From: Streptomyces peucetius
GTDB lineage: Bacteria > Actinomycetota > Actinomycetes > Streptomycetales > Streptomycetaceae
DNA: 64,000 bases
Reading direction: 5' to 3'
Assembly: GCF_025854275.1 (NCBI RefSeq)
Contig: NZ_CP107567.1
Location: 4,712,001-4,776,000, forward strand
Position numbers and translations under genes: made by a program. The notes under the pieces were generated by a model, which saw nothing but the letters and a program-made list of their open reading frames with translations, did no database searches and was not told the origin of the DNA. Of this stretch, positions 10,642 through 20,575 are shown one piece after another (position 1 is the first letter of the stretch; each line of letters begins with the position of its first letter).

Positions 10642-13101
10642 TCAGTCCTTGGGGCTGAACGTGGCGAACGCCGTCTCACGCAGCGTCCTGCACGCCTCGC
10701 CGTCCCACTCGCTCGCCTTGCACGTGACCATGATCGAATATCCGCGCTTCGCGTCGACCTTGAAGCCCCTGTTGAGGATACGTACCCGCTCGCCGCCCTC
10801 GTTGCGCTCGAACCTCCAGTCCGCGACGGTCGGATAGCCGTTGTACTCGACCGGGCCTATGCCGAGGTGCTTGTAGCCGTTGCTCGTGGCGCTCACACCG
10901 GCGACGGCTGCCGCCCACGCGGCCGCCGCGTCGTCCTTCGGGCTGTTGTTGAAGTCCACCTGGACCCGCGGAGTACCGCCGTCGACGCTGAACTTGCCGC
11001 CCGAGTTCTGGCCCGCCACACCAGTGAGCCTGAAGTTCTTGGGCATGGCCATGGTGAAGTGCCAGCGGTCGTTGGAGACCATCACGTATCCGGCAGGCAG
11101 CGTGTCCCCGCCCACCGGGTCGTCACCCTTCGGTTCGCCCGACGGGGTGCTGTCGGGCGTGCCGGAGCTCCCGCCCCGGTCGTCCTTGCCGGTGTCGTCA
11201 CCACCGTTGTCGGGGCTCGCGTCGCTGCCCGTACCGCCGGTGGCCTTGTCCTCCCCGCCGCCTCCGTCGGCGCCGGCGGAGGCGGCCGTGTCGTTCTTGC
11301 CCTTCCCCTGGTTCGCCGGGTCGTCGTCACCGCCGAGGGCGAAGACGAGCACCGTGGACAGCACGACGAGCACGGCGACGACCGCGATGATCACCAGCGT
11401 GCGGCGCGGCACCACGTCGGTCAGCGGGGCCCGCACGGGTGCGGGCCTGCGGGCAGGAGCGTCCGGAGCGGGCTGCTGCCTCGTCTCCGCCTTCACGGCG
11501 GCGGCCGCGTTGCGCACGGAACGGAGCGCGCCGCGCAGCCGGTCGGACGCGGGGTCCTTCGGAGCGGCAGGCGCCGCGGGCGGCTCAGGCGGTACGGAGG
11601 GCAGACGTATGGCGCGGGTCGCCTCGGGCGACGGCTCGGGGACCGCGAGCGGCACGGGCGCTTCCGGCGCGTTCACCACCTGGGTCAGCAGGGCACGGGC
11701 GCCGGCGTCGTCCAGCCGCTGGGCGGGGTCCTTGGCGAGCAGGCCGTAGATGACCTCCTCCAAGGGGCCCGCGTTCTTCGGCGGGTCGAGCGGCTCGGTC
11801 ATCACGGCGGTCAGCGTCGCGATCGCCGAGCCCTTGTCGTACGGCGGGCAGCCCTCGACGCTCGCGTAGAGCAGACCACCGAGCGACCACAGGTCCGCCG
11901 CCGGACCGGGCCTGTGACCACGGGCGCGCTCGGGCGAGATGTACGACGGAGCGCCGACGAGCATGCCCGTCGAGGTGATCGACGGGTCTCCTTCGACCTG
12001 CGCGATTCCGAAGTCGGTGAGCACGACACGGCCGTCGCGGCCGATGAGCACGTTGGACGGCTTCACGTCGCGGTGCAGAATGCCCTCGCGGTGCGCGGAA
12101 CGCAGCACGTCGAGGATCGCCAGGCCCACCTCGGCGGCTCGGCGGGGCGTGAGGACGCCGTCCTCCCGGACGACCTCGGCGAGGGACTTGCCCTCGACGA
12201 GCTCCATGACGATCCACGGGCGGTCGTCCTCGTCGACGACGTCGTAGACGGTCACGGCGCTGTTGTTGCGGATACGGGCGATCGCCTTGGCCTCGCGCAG
12301 GGTGCGCGTGATCAGCCGGCGCTTCTCCTCGTCGTCGATGCTGCCCGGGAAGCGCAGCTCCTTGACGGCGACGGTACGCCCGAGGGTCTCGTCGACCGCG
12401 CGCCACACCGTGCCCATGCCACCGCGTCCGAGGACGCCGCCGAGGCGGTAGCGCCCGGCGAGCAACCGCCCTTCGGTGCCCGTGGCGCCGCGCCCCTTGG
12501 TCCCGGTCGTGGCGGCGGCCCCGGAGGCCGCGCGTCCGGCACCGGCCGGCTGGTCCGCCTCGGCGGGCTTCGCCCCGGCCATCCCTGCGCCCCGGCCGTC
12601 GGCGGCCGGCTTCTCGGCGGGTGCCGCAGCGGAGGACTCCGCCCCCGGCCTCTTCGCGTCGTCCTTCGGGGCCACGTCCTTGCCCGGTGCCGCCACGGCG
12701 TCCGGCGCGTCCGAGGCCGAGACTCCGTGAGCCTCGGCGCCCTGAGCCTTGACCCCCTGGCTCTCCGTCACGTTCCCTTCGAAGGCGGGCTGCTCGTCGT
12801 CGCGCTCCGTCGTGCTCCGGCCGTCGTCGGCCTGGGCACCGGCTGCGCCGGCGGCCCCGTCACGGCCCTGTGTGTCCGACGCACCGGACTCCGGAGCATC
12901 CTCGGCCACGTCCGCGTCCTTGCTCTCGCGCGCCGCCTTCAGGGCCGAGGCGGAGGCGGCCGGACCCGAGGCTGCCCCTCCCGAGCCGGAACCGGCGCCC
13001 CCACCGGCGGAGCCGGCTTCCGCGCCGGCGGCAGAACCCGCATCCCCGCCGGCGTAGCCGGCCCCCCGCTGGGGCTCCCGCGACTGCTCAGCCTCCGACA
13101 T
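10642..13101 (-). CDS. Membrane Ser/Thr protein kinase with long N-terminal linker
   Basis: From the ATG at 13101 the product is 819 residues. The first 210 or so are a disordered Ala/Gly/Glu/Asp-rich region. The kinase domain then starts with RYRLGGVLGRGGMGTV and has VAVKELR, HRDVKPSNVL and TDFG, so it should be active. One membrane span falls at about residues 564-590, followed by a charged Asp/Gly/Lys linker and an outer domain beginning TLPAGYVMVSNDRWHF, related to those of the two downstream kinases. Transmembrane kinases of this type in Streptomyces control growth and development, but the substrates here cannot be read from sequence. It is the first gene of the array and has a 650-base non-coding region upstream. 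Confidence 0.92.
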   Translation of the reverse strand: MSEAEQSREPQRGAGYAGGDAGSAAGAEAGSAGGGAGSGSGGAASGPAASASALKAARESKDADVAEDAPESGASDTQGRDGAAGAAGAQADDGRSTTERDDEQPAFEGNVTESQGVKAQGAEAHGVSASDAPDAVAAPGKDVAPKDDAKRPGAESSAAAPAEKPAADGRGAGMAGAKPAEADQPAGAGRAASGAAATTGTKGRGATGTEGRLLAGRYRLGGVLGRGGMGTVWRAVDETLGRTVAVKELRFPGSIDDEEKRRLITRTLREAKAIARIRNNSAVTVYDVVDEDDRPWIVMELVEGKSLAEVVREDGVLTPRRAAEVGLAILDVLRSAHREGILHRDVKPSNVLIGRDGRVVLTDFGIAQVEGDPSITSTGMLVGAPSYISPERARGHRPGPAADLWSLGGLLYASVEGCPPYDKGSAIATLTAVMTEPLDPPKNAGPLEEVIYGLLAKDPAQRLDDAGARALLTQVVNAPEAPVPLAVPEPSPEATRAIRLPSVPPEPPAAPAAPKDPASDRLRGALRSVRNAAAAVKAETRQQPAPDAPARRPAPVRAPLTDVVPRRTLVIIAVVAVLVVLSTVLVFALGGDDDPANQGKGKNDTAASAGADGGGGEDKATGGTGSDASPDNGGDDTGKDDRGGSSGTPDSTPSGEPKGDDPVGGDTLPAGYVMVSNDRWHFTMAMPKNFRLTGVAGQNSGGKFSVDGGTPRVQVDFNNSPKDDAAAAWAAAVAGVSATSNGYKHLGIGPVEYNGYPTVADWRFERNEGGERVRILNRGFKVDAKRGYSIMVTCKASEWDGEACRTLRETAFATFSPKD

Positions 13102-13566
13102 GCGTCCCCTCTGCGATCCCTGATCTTCGCCCGCGCCTGCCGCTCTCCGCGCGATGCGGTAACCCGCCCTGGAAGAGCGCCCATTGTCTCTCACTCCGGG
13201 ACCGGTACGTCCTCCGGGTCCATCCTGTGGCACAAGGGACACGCATGGGTGGGCCACCCATCACACCGTCACCCGGCGTGAAACCCACCCCTGTACTGGT
13301 CGGAGCCCTGGCCCGTTCACCCAACGGGCCCCGTCCCGGGCGGGTTTCGGCCGTATCGCGGCCGGCGAAGACCGTCCCGCCCGCCCGCGCTGGGGGACGC
13401 CGACGCGACCTCCCGAGCGCGGGACCGGCCCGATTCGCGGCACCCGGGCCCCACGCGAGCTCACGGGACCGGCCCACGTCGCGGGACCGGCCGACCCGAT
13501 ACGTGCGGCCCCGGCCGACGTTTCCGCCCATCACCCAAGTCAGGGGAGCCGAGCCGGACTCGGGCC

Positions 13567-13592
13567 CACGCCTCGGGCCGGCCCGAGGCGTG
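13567..13592. repeat. 26-base perfect palindrome, possible glpD terminator
   Basis: CACGCCTCGGGCC at 13567-13579 is followed with no spacer by its exact reverse complement, GGCCCGAGGCGTG. It lies 160 bases past the glpD stop in the direction of glpD transcription. It could serve as a terminator hairpin or as a protein-binding operator. No U-tract is present. Confidence 0.6.
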
Positions 13593-13674
13593 AGGGAGCC
13601 GGCCCACGTCGTGGGAAGCCCCCGGGCCCCGGCGACGCCCCGCCACGGTGCAGAGCGGCACGCTCAAAGCGCCA

Positions 13675-13704
13675 CGGTCCGGGGCGGCGCGGTCCGGGGC
13701 GGCG
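13675..13704 (+). repeat. Two tandem copies of a 15-base GC unit
   Basis: CGGTCCGGGGCGGCG occurs twice in direct succession, with a third partial copy (CGGCCC) after it. It is a short direct repeat in the glpD 3' region with no evident function. Confidence 0.7.
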
Positions 13705-13753
13705 CGGCCCAGAACGGCACGCTACGGCGTGGAACGTTCGGAGCCGGCACGCT

Positions 13754-15460
13754 TCACAGCGGCACGATCTCCGGCGCTCCCAGCCGGGCCGCGTCCGCCG
13801 TCAGGTCGTCCGGCTGGCGCTGCGATTCCCGCTCCGCCTCGACCCGCTTCACGTAGTGCTCGACCTCCTTCTCGATCTGCGCCTTCTCCCAGCCGAGGAC
13901 GGGAGCCATCAACTCGGCGCACTCGCGTGCGCTGCGCGTCCCCCGGTCGAACGTCTCGATCGAGATACGGGTGCGCCGCGTCAGTACGTCGTCCAGGTGG
14001 CGGGCTCCCTCGTGCGACGCGGCGTAGACGATCTCGGCCCGCAGATAGTCGTCCGCGCCGCCGATCGGGTCGCCGAGTGTGGGATCCTCGGCGACGAGGG
14101 CGAGCAGTTCCTCCGTCAGCGCGCCGTAGCGGTTCAACAGGTGCTCGACGCGCACCACGTGAAGGCCCGTCCGCGCGGCGATCCTCGCCCTCGCGTTCCA
14201 CAGGGCGCGGTACCCCTCGGCCCCGAGCAGGGGCGTGTCCTCGGTGACGCACGCGGCCACCCGCTGGTCCAGGCCGTGCACCGCCGCGTCCACGGCGTCC
14301 TTCGCCATCACCCGGTACGTCGTGTACTTGCCGCCGGCCACGACCACGAGGCCCGGCACGGGGTGCGCCACCGTGTGCTCACGCGACAGTTTGCTCGTCG
14401 CGTCCGACTCGCCGGCGAGCAGCGGTCGCAGCCCCGCGTACACCCCTTGGACGTCGTCCCGGGTGAGCGGCACGGCCAGCACCGCGTTGACGTGCTCCAG
14501 CAGATAGTCGATGTCGGCGCTGGAGGCGGCCGGGTGTGCCTTGTCGAGGTCCCAGCCGGTGTCCGTCGTACCGACGATCCAGTGCCGTCCCCACGGGATG
14601 ACGAACAGCACGGACTTCTCGGTCCGCAGGATCAGGCCGGTCGTGGAGTGGATGCGGTCCTTGGGCACGACCAGATGGATGCCCTTGGACGCCCGGACGT
14701 GGAACTGCCCGCGCTCCCCGATCAGCGCCTGGGTGTCGTCCGTCCACACCCCCGTGGCGTTGACGATCTGCCGGGCCCGGATCTCGTACTCGCCGCCGGC
14801 CTCGACGTCGCGCACGCGGGCCCCGACGACCCGCTCGCCCTCGCGCAGGAAGCCGACCACCCGGGCGCGGCTGGCGACTTGCGCGCCGTAGCTCGCGGCC
14901 GTACGCACCAGGGTCGTCACGAAGCGGGCGTCGTCCATCTGGGCGTCGTAGTACTGCAGGGCGCCGACCAGGGCGTCCTTCTTCAACGCGGGCGCGACCC
15001 GCAGTGCGCGCCGCCGCGAGAGGTGGCGGTGGACGGGCAGGCCCCGCCCGTGGCCCGAGGACACGGACATCGCGTCGTACAGCGCGACGCCCGAGCCCGC
15101 GTACAGCCGCTCCCAGCCCTTGTGCTGGAGCGGATAGAGGAACGGCACCGGCTTGACCAGATGCGGGGCCAGCCGCTCCAGCAGCAGTCCGCGCTCCTTG
15201 AGCGCCTCTCTGACCAGGGTGAAGTCGAGCATCTCCAGATAGCGCAGGCCACCGTGGATCAGCTTGCTCGACCTGCTGGAGGTGCCCGACGCCCAGTCGC
15301 GCGCCTCCACCAGACCGGTGAGAAGTCCTCGTGTCGCGGAATCGAGGGCAGTGCCGGCTCCGACCACGCCGGCGCCCACCACCAGCACGTCCAGTTCCCG
15401 CTCGGCCATCCCGGCGAGCGCTGCGGCGCGCTCCGCGGGTCCCAGTGTCGCTGTCCTCAC
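13754..15460 (-). CDS. glpD: Aerobic glycerol-3-phosphate dehydrogenase
   Basis: The 568-residue flavoprotein oxidises sn-glycerol 3-phosphate to dihydroxyacetone phosphate and passes electrons to the quinone pool at the membrane. The FAD-binding motif DVLVVGAGVVGAGTALD is at the N-terminus, followed by SSRSSKLIHGGLRYLE, which is diagnostic for GlpD/GlpA, and GGKYTTYR before the C-terminal domain. GTG at 15460 is chosen because GGGAGG lies seven bases upstream; it gives the usual family length and trims an upstream open extension. The gene appears to be on its own: no glpF or glpK is next to it, and the neighbouring gene is divergent. Confidence 0.93.
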   Translation of the reverse strand: MRTATLGPAERAAALAGMAERELDVLVVGAGVVGAGTALDSATRGLLTGLVEARDWASGTSSRSSKLIHGGLRYLEMLDFTLVREALKERGLLLERLAPHLVKPVPFLYPLQHKGWERLYAGSGVALYDAMSVSSGHGRGLPVHRHLSRRRALRVAPALKKDALVGALQYYDAQMDDARFVTTLVRTAASYGAQVASRARVVGFLREGERVVGARVRDVEAGGEYEIRARQIVNATGVWTDDTQALIGERGQFHVRASKGIHLVVPKDRIHSTTGLILRTEKSVLFVIPWGRHWIVGTTDTGWDLDKAHPAASSADIDYLLEHVNAVLAVPLTRDDVQGVYAGLRPLLAGESDATSKLSREHTVAHPVPGLVVVAGGKYTTYRVMAKDAVDAAVHGLDQRVAACVTEDTPLLGAEGYRALWNARARIAARTGLHVVRVEHLLNRYGALTEELLALVAEDPTLGDPIGGADDYLRAEIVYAASHEGARHLDDVLTRRTRISIETFDRGTRSARECAELMAPVLGWEKAQIEKEVEHYVKRVEAERESQRQPDDLTADAARLGAPEIVPL

Positions 15461-15702
15461 TGCTGCCTCCCGTCGCCCCCGTGCGTTTCCTGCGGTCGGT
15501 CTCACAACGTCGAACTCACACGTCGATTCTGTCCGCAGTCGCCGACTTCAGCCACCGCCTGTGGATAACACTCGGACGGCCACGAGCCCACAATCCGACA
15601 GAACGGTCATATTTACGCCTAGTCTGACATTGCGCCTGCCCGTTCTGCCCACAGGGCTTGCGTTCACTGTCCCCTTCGGCTACGGGAAGGACGGCCACAG
15701 CC

Positions 15703-16926
15703 ATGCCCGCAGATCTCGCCGTGATCGGACTCGGCCACCTCGGTCTGCCGCTCGCCCAGGCCGCCGTGGCCTCAGGCATCGAAACCATCGGCTACGACCC
15801 CGACCCGTGCCGGCTCGCGGAGCCCGCCGCAGGAGTGACGGCCGCCGACATCCGGCGCATGCTCTCCGGCGGATTCCGCAACGTCACCGACCCGGCCGAA
15901 CTCGGCCGGGTCCGCACCGCCGTCATCTGCTCGCCCACGCCCATGGGCGCGGACGGCACGCTGGACCTGACCCCGCTCGCCGACGCCGCCCGGGCGCTCG
16001 CGTCCCGGCTGCGACCGCACACCACGGTCCTGCTGGAGTCGGCGGTCGAGCCGGGCACCACGGAGGACTTCCTGCGGCCGCTGCTCGAGGCCGGCTCCGG
16101 CCTGCGCGCGGGCCGGGACTTCCACCTGGCCTACTCCCCCAGCCGCACCGACCCCGGCCGCCGCACCCACGGCTACGCGAACACCCCGAAGGTCATCGGC
16201 GGCCTGACCCCTGCCTGCACGGAGTCCGCAGCCGCCTTCTACGCCCGGCTGACCGACAAGGTGGTCCGCGCCCGCGGCCTGCGCGAGGCCGAGACCGTCA
16301 AGGTCCTCGAGACCAACTTCCGGCACGTCAACATCGCGCTGGTCAACGAGATGGCGGTGCTCTGCCACGACCTCGGCGTCGACCTCTGGGACGTCATCCG
16401 CTGCGCCGAGACCAAGCCCTTCGGCTTCCAGGCCTTCCGCCCCGGTCCCGGCGTCGGCGGCCACGGCGTCCCCCTCGACCCCGGCCACGCCCCGGGCCGC
16501 GCCCTGCGCATGGTTGGTCTCGCCCAGGAGATCAACGCCCGGATGCCGCAGTACGTCGTCCGCCGCTGCGCCACCCTCCTGAACGAACACGGCAAGTCGG
16601 CCCGCGGCGCCCGCGTCCTGCTCCTCGGCGTCACCTACAAGCCGGACCTCGCCGACCTCCAGGGCTCACCGGCCACCGAGGTCGCCCGCCGGCTGATGGA
16701 CCTGGGCGCGTCCGTGAGCTACCACGACCCCTATGTCCCGGACTGGCGCGTGGGCGAACTCCCCGTTCCCCGCGCCGACTCGCTGTACGAGGCGGCGGCC
16801 GCCGCCGACCTGACGGTCCTGGTGCAGCACCACCGCACGTACGACCTCCAGGGCCTGGCCGTCAAAGCCCAACTCCTCCTGGACACAAGGGGGGCGACGC
16901 CCGCGGGCGCGGCACACCGCCTCTGA
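15703..16926 (+). CDS. UDP-sugar/GDP-mannose dehydrogenase homologue lacking the catalytic cysteine
   Basis: The 407-residue product has the three-part layout of the UDP-glucose/UDP-ManNAc dehydrogenase family. There is an N-terminal Rossmann motif VIGLGHLGLPLA (residues 6-17), a central helix with ETVKVLETNFRHVNIALVNE, and a C-terminal domain with LLLGVTYKPDLADL. In the active-site loop, however, the usual GVGGHCIPVDP reads GVGGHGVPLDP: residue 255 is Gly where the thiohemiacetal-forming Cys should be, and the codon is clearly GGC. Loss of this Cys in studied family members blocks oxidation of the aldehyde to the acid. This protein may therefore stop at the aldehyde, or have another role. 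GGGAAGGA precedes the ATG at 15703. No glycosyltransferase genes are nearby. Confidence 0.8.
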   Translation: MPADLAVIGLGHLGLPLAQAAVASGIETIGYDPDPCRLAEPAAGVTAADIRRMLSGGFRNVTDPAELGRVRTAVICSPTPMGADGTLDLTPLADAARALASRLRPHTTVLLESAVEPGTTEDFLRPLLEAGSGLRAGRDFHLAYSPSRTDPGRRTHGYANTPKVIGGLTPACTESAAAFYARLTDKVVRARGLREAETVKVLETNFRHVNIALVNEMAVLCHDLGVDLWDVIRCAETKPFGFQAFRPGPGVGGHGVPLDPGHAPGRALRMVGLAQEINARMPQYVVRRCATLLNEHGKSARGARVLLLGVTYKPDLADLQGSPATEVARRLMDLGASVSYHDPYVPDWRVGELPVPRADSLYEAAAAADLTVLVQHHRTYDLQGLAVKAQLLLDTRGATPAGAAHRL

Positions 16927-17063
16927 CGTCTTCCCCCTGAACCCGACGCCACCCTTACAACGGCCATATAACCGAATGTCGTTCTGTCGGGCCGGGCTGC
17001 TAGTGTCCGGGACCGCCGCTCGCACGATCGTGCGACGCGTTCGATCCCAGGGGGAATTCCACC

Positions 17064-17549
17064 ATGAGTCAGCCCGTCCCGCCGCCGTCCGGCAACCCGT
17101 TCGCCGGTGGCGACCAGTACGCGCCCGCCCCGCCGCCGGCCCCGGTGCGCAACAACCTGGGACTCGGCATCGTCGCCGCCGTCGTCGCCGCGCTGGTCAC
17201 GGCCGGCATCTACGGCGCCATCGCCGGTGCCACCGAGACCGAGGTCGGTTACGCGGCCGTCGCCGTCGGCTTCGTCATCGGTTTCGCCGCGGCCAAGGTC
17301 GGCGGACCCAACCCGGTGCTGGCCGTCGTGAGCGCCGTGCTCGGCGTCGGCGCCGTGTACCTGGGCCAGTTGGTCGGTATCGCGATGATCCTCGGCGACA
17401 TGGGCGGCGGTTCGTTCGGCGAGATCTTCTTCCAGCACTTCGGCGACCTGACGAAGGTGTGGAAGGAGGCCGCGGACGGCATGACGTACGTCTTCCTCGT
17501 CCTCGCCGCGGTCACCGCGTTCGCCGGCGCCAAGAAGGCCAACGCCTGA
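17064..17549 (+). CDS. Small multi-spanning membrane protein of unknown function
   Basis: The 161-residue protein has a Pro-rich cytoplasmic start (SQPVPPPSGNPFAGG) and then three or four hydrophobic spans: LGLGIVAAVVAALVTAGIYG, the segment around VGYAAVAVGFVIGF, VLAVVSAVLGVGAVYLGQLV, and a last span near the C-terminus ending in KKANA. A short amphipathic region around GEIFFQHFGDLTKVWKEA lies before the last span. I do not recognise a characterised family. GGGGGA precedes the ATG. It is followed by a very strong bidirectional terminator and faces guaB3, so it forms a one-gene transcript. Confidence 0.75.
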   Translation: MSQPVPPPSGNPFAGGDQYAPAPPPAPVRNNLGLGIVAAVVAALVTAGIYGAIAGATETEVGYAAVAVGFVIGFAAAKVGGPNPVLAVVSAVLGVGAVYLGQLVGIAMILGDMGGGSFGEIFFQHFGDLTKVWKEAADGMTYVFLVLAAVTAFAGAKKANA

Positions 17550-17560
17550 CGGTCACAGCG

Positions 17561-17606
17561 CACATGGGAAGGGCCCGGCACTCAGGTGCCGGGCCCTTCC
17601 CATGTG
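17561..17606. terminator. Very strong bidirectional terminator hairpin
   Basis: A perfect 21-base-pair stem (17561-17581 with 17586-17606, containing GGGAAGGGCCCGGCAC) closes a four-base TCAG loop. It sits between two convergent genes, the small membrane protein and guaB3, and should end transcription from both sides. Confidence 0.9.
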
Positions 17607-17617
17607 TTCTGCGGCGG

Positions 17618-18742
17618 TCAGCGGCTGTGCTGCGAGTCCGCCACCGTGACCTCGACGCGCTGGAACTCCTTGAGCTCGCTGTAGCCCGTCGTCGCCATCG
17701 CGCGGCGCAGGGCTCCGAAGAAGTTCATCGAACCGTCGGGGGTGTGCGAGGGCCCCGTGAGGATCTCCTCCGTGGTGCCCTCGATGCCCAGGTCCACCAG
17801 CTTGCCGCGCGGCACGTCCTCGTGGACGGCCTCCATGCCCCAGTGGTGTCCCTTGCCCGGCGCGTCGGTGGCGCGGGCCAGCGGCGAGCCGATCATCACC
17901 GCGTCGGCGCCGCAGGCGATCGCCTTCGGCAGGTCGCCGGACCAGCCGACGCCGCCGTCGGCGATGACGTGGACGTACCGGCCGCCGGACTCGTCCATGT
18001 AGTCGCGGCGGGCCGCGGCCACATCGGCGACGGCGGTCGCCATCGGGACCTGGATGCCCAGCACGTTCCGCGTGGTGTGCGCGGCGCCGCCGCCGAAGCC
18101 CACCAGGACACCCGCCGCACCGGTGCGCATCAGGTGCAGGGCGGCGGTGTACGTGGCGCAGCCGCCGACGATGACCGGGACGTCGAGCTCGTAGATGAAC
18201 TGCTTGAGGTTCAGCGGCTCCGCTGCGCCGGAGACGTGCTCGGCGGAGACGGTCGTGCCGCGGATGACGAAGATGTCGACGCCCGCGTCGACGACGGCCT
18301 TCGAGAACTGCGCGGTGCGCTGCGGGGAGAGCGCGGCGGCGGTGACGACACCGGAGTCGCGCACCTCCTTGATGCGCTGCCCGATCAGCTCCTCCTTGAT
18401 GGGGGCCGCGTAGATCTCCTGCAGCCGGCGGGTGGCGTTCGCCTCGTCCATCTCGGCGATCTCGTCGAGCAGCGGCTGCGGGTCCTCGTAGCGGGTCCAC
18501 AGACCCTCGAGGTTCAGTACGCCCAGGCCGCCCATCTCGCCGATGCGGATGGCGGTCCGCGGGGAGACCACGGAGTCCATGGGAGCCGCCAGGAAGGGCA
18601 GCTCGAAGCGGTAGGCGTCGATCTGCCAGGCGATCGAGACCTCCTTCGGGTCCCGCGTACGCCGGCTCGGCACGACGGCGATGTCGTCGAACGCGTACGC
18701 CCGGCGGCCGCGCTTGCCGCGCCCGATCTCGATCTCAGTCAC
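17618..18742 (-). CDS. guaB3: GuaB3 family IMP dehydrogenase-related protein
   Basis: The 374-residue protein has the IMPDH/GMP reductase barrel but no CBS domains, starting MTEIEIGRGKRGRRAYAFDD from a GTG. The phosphate loop reads GGGAAHTTRNVLGI: His222 occupies the place of the catalytic Cys found in true IMPDH (GSICTTR in the adjacent gene). I recall that mycobacterial GuaB3 also lacks this Cys. Recent work on a cyanobacterial GuaB3 points to GMP reductase activity, but whether an enzyme without the Cys can do that is open. It lies just downstream of guaB in the same direction, with a hairpin between, which fits a role in purine balance. The family call is firm, the activity is not. Confidence 0.85.
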   Translation of the reverse strand: MTEIEIGRGKRGRRAYAFDDIAVVPSRRTRDPKEVSIAWQIDAYRFELPFLAAPMDSVVSPRTAIRIGEMGGLGVLNLEGLWTRYEDPQPLLDEIAEMDEANATRRLQEIYAAPIKEELIGQRIKEVRDSGVVTAAALSPQRTAQFSKAVVDAGVDIFVIRGTTVSAEHVSGAAEPLNLKQFIYELDVPVIVGGCATYTAALHLMRTGAAGVLVGFGGGAAHTTRNVLGIQVPMATAVADVAAARRDYMDESGGRYVHVIADGGVGWSGDLPKAIACGADAVMIGSPLARATDAPGKGHHWGMEAVHEDVPRGKLVDLGIEGTTEEILTGPSHTPDGSMNFFGALRRAMATTGYSELKEFQRVEVTVADSQHSR

Positions 18743-18804
18743 GTTTGTGGCCTTTCCTTCTGCATCTGCGCCTGGGCGCTACCAGTATCCCCGACGCACA
18801 CGTG

Positions 18805-18837
18805 AGGGGCGGCCCCGGCAACCCCGGGACCGCCCCT
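18805..18837 (-). terminator. Hairpin terminator after guaB
   Basis: AGGGGCGGCCCCGG at 18805-18818 pairs, with one weak position, with the CCCGGGACCGCCCCT ending at 18837. It lies 28 bases past the guaB stop and ahead of guaB3, so it probably ends or reduces guaB transcription before guaB3. Confidence 0.75.
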
Positions 18838-18864
18838 GACACGCGGGGGACTGCTTTCTGCCGG

Positions 18865-20406
<1,542 letters not shown>

Positions 20407-20464
20407 CTAACGGCCCGAGAAGCCGTCTCATTCCACGATCAAGATCGATGAGCAGCTTTGGATA

Positions 20465-20549
20465 TTCACACGACAGTTCACACGACGGTTCGCACGGCAG
20501 GTCGCACGGGCAGTCACCACGACAGGTCGCACGGCAGGCCGCACGGCAG
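20465..20549 (+). repeat. Imperfect 12-base tandem repeat, seven copies
   Basis: Seven consecutive units of 12 bases (one of 13) run across the gap between the guaB start and the shbA stop. They begin TTCACACGACAG, TTCACACGACGG, TTCGCACGGCAG and end GTCGCACGGCAG, GCCGCACGGCAG. The core is a recurrent CRCACGRCAG. The copies differ enough to be old. The repeat could bind a protein or destabilise the shbA mRNA end; no function is known to me. Confidence 0.8.
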
Positions 20550-20575
20550 TCATACGGAAAGGGCCGGTGAACGGT

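Larger units (their letters stand above)
13102..13753. other. Non-coding region between glpD and the kinase array
   Basis: No gene is supported here on either strand. The region must hold the kinase promoter near its left end and the end of the glpD transcript near its right end. It contains three copies of a GGGACCGGCC motif between about 13420 and 13495, a 26-base perfect palindrome at 13567-13592 and a doubled 15-base unit at 13675-13704. Open frames crossing it are continuations of shadow frames and lack ribosome sites. Confidence 0.6.

Noticed and set aside
8726..10837. A long rightward frame antisense to the pseudokinase gene
   Set aside because: The leftward frame has kinase lobes, a membrane span and an outer domain in order; the rightward one has none.
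13184..15568. A rightward frame over glpD and its downstream spacer
   Set aside because: It runs antisense to GlpD and uses the spacer only as an extension; no family signal.
20465..20549. Could the 12-base array be a CRISPR?
   Set aside because: Units are 12 bases with no unique spacers, and no cas gene is in the window.
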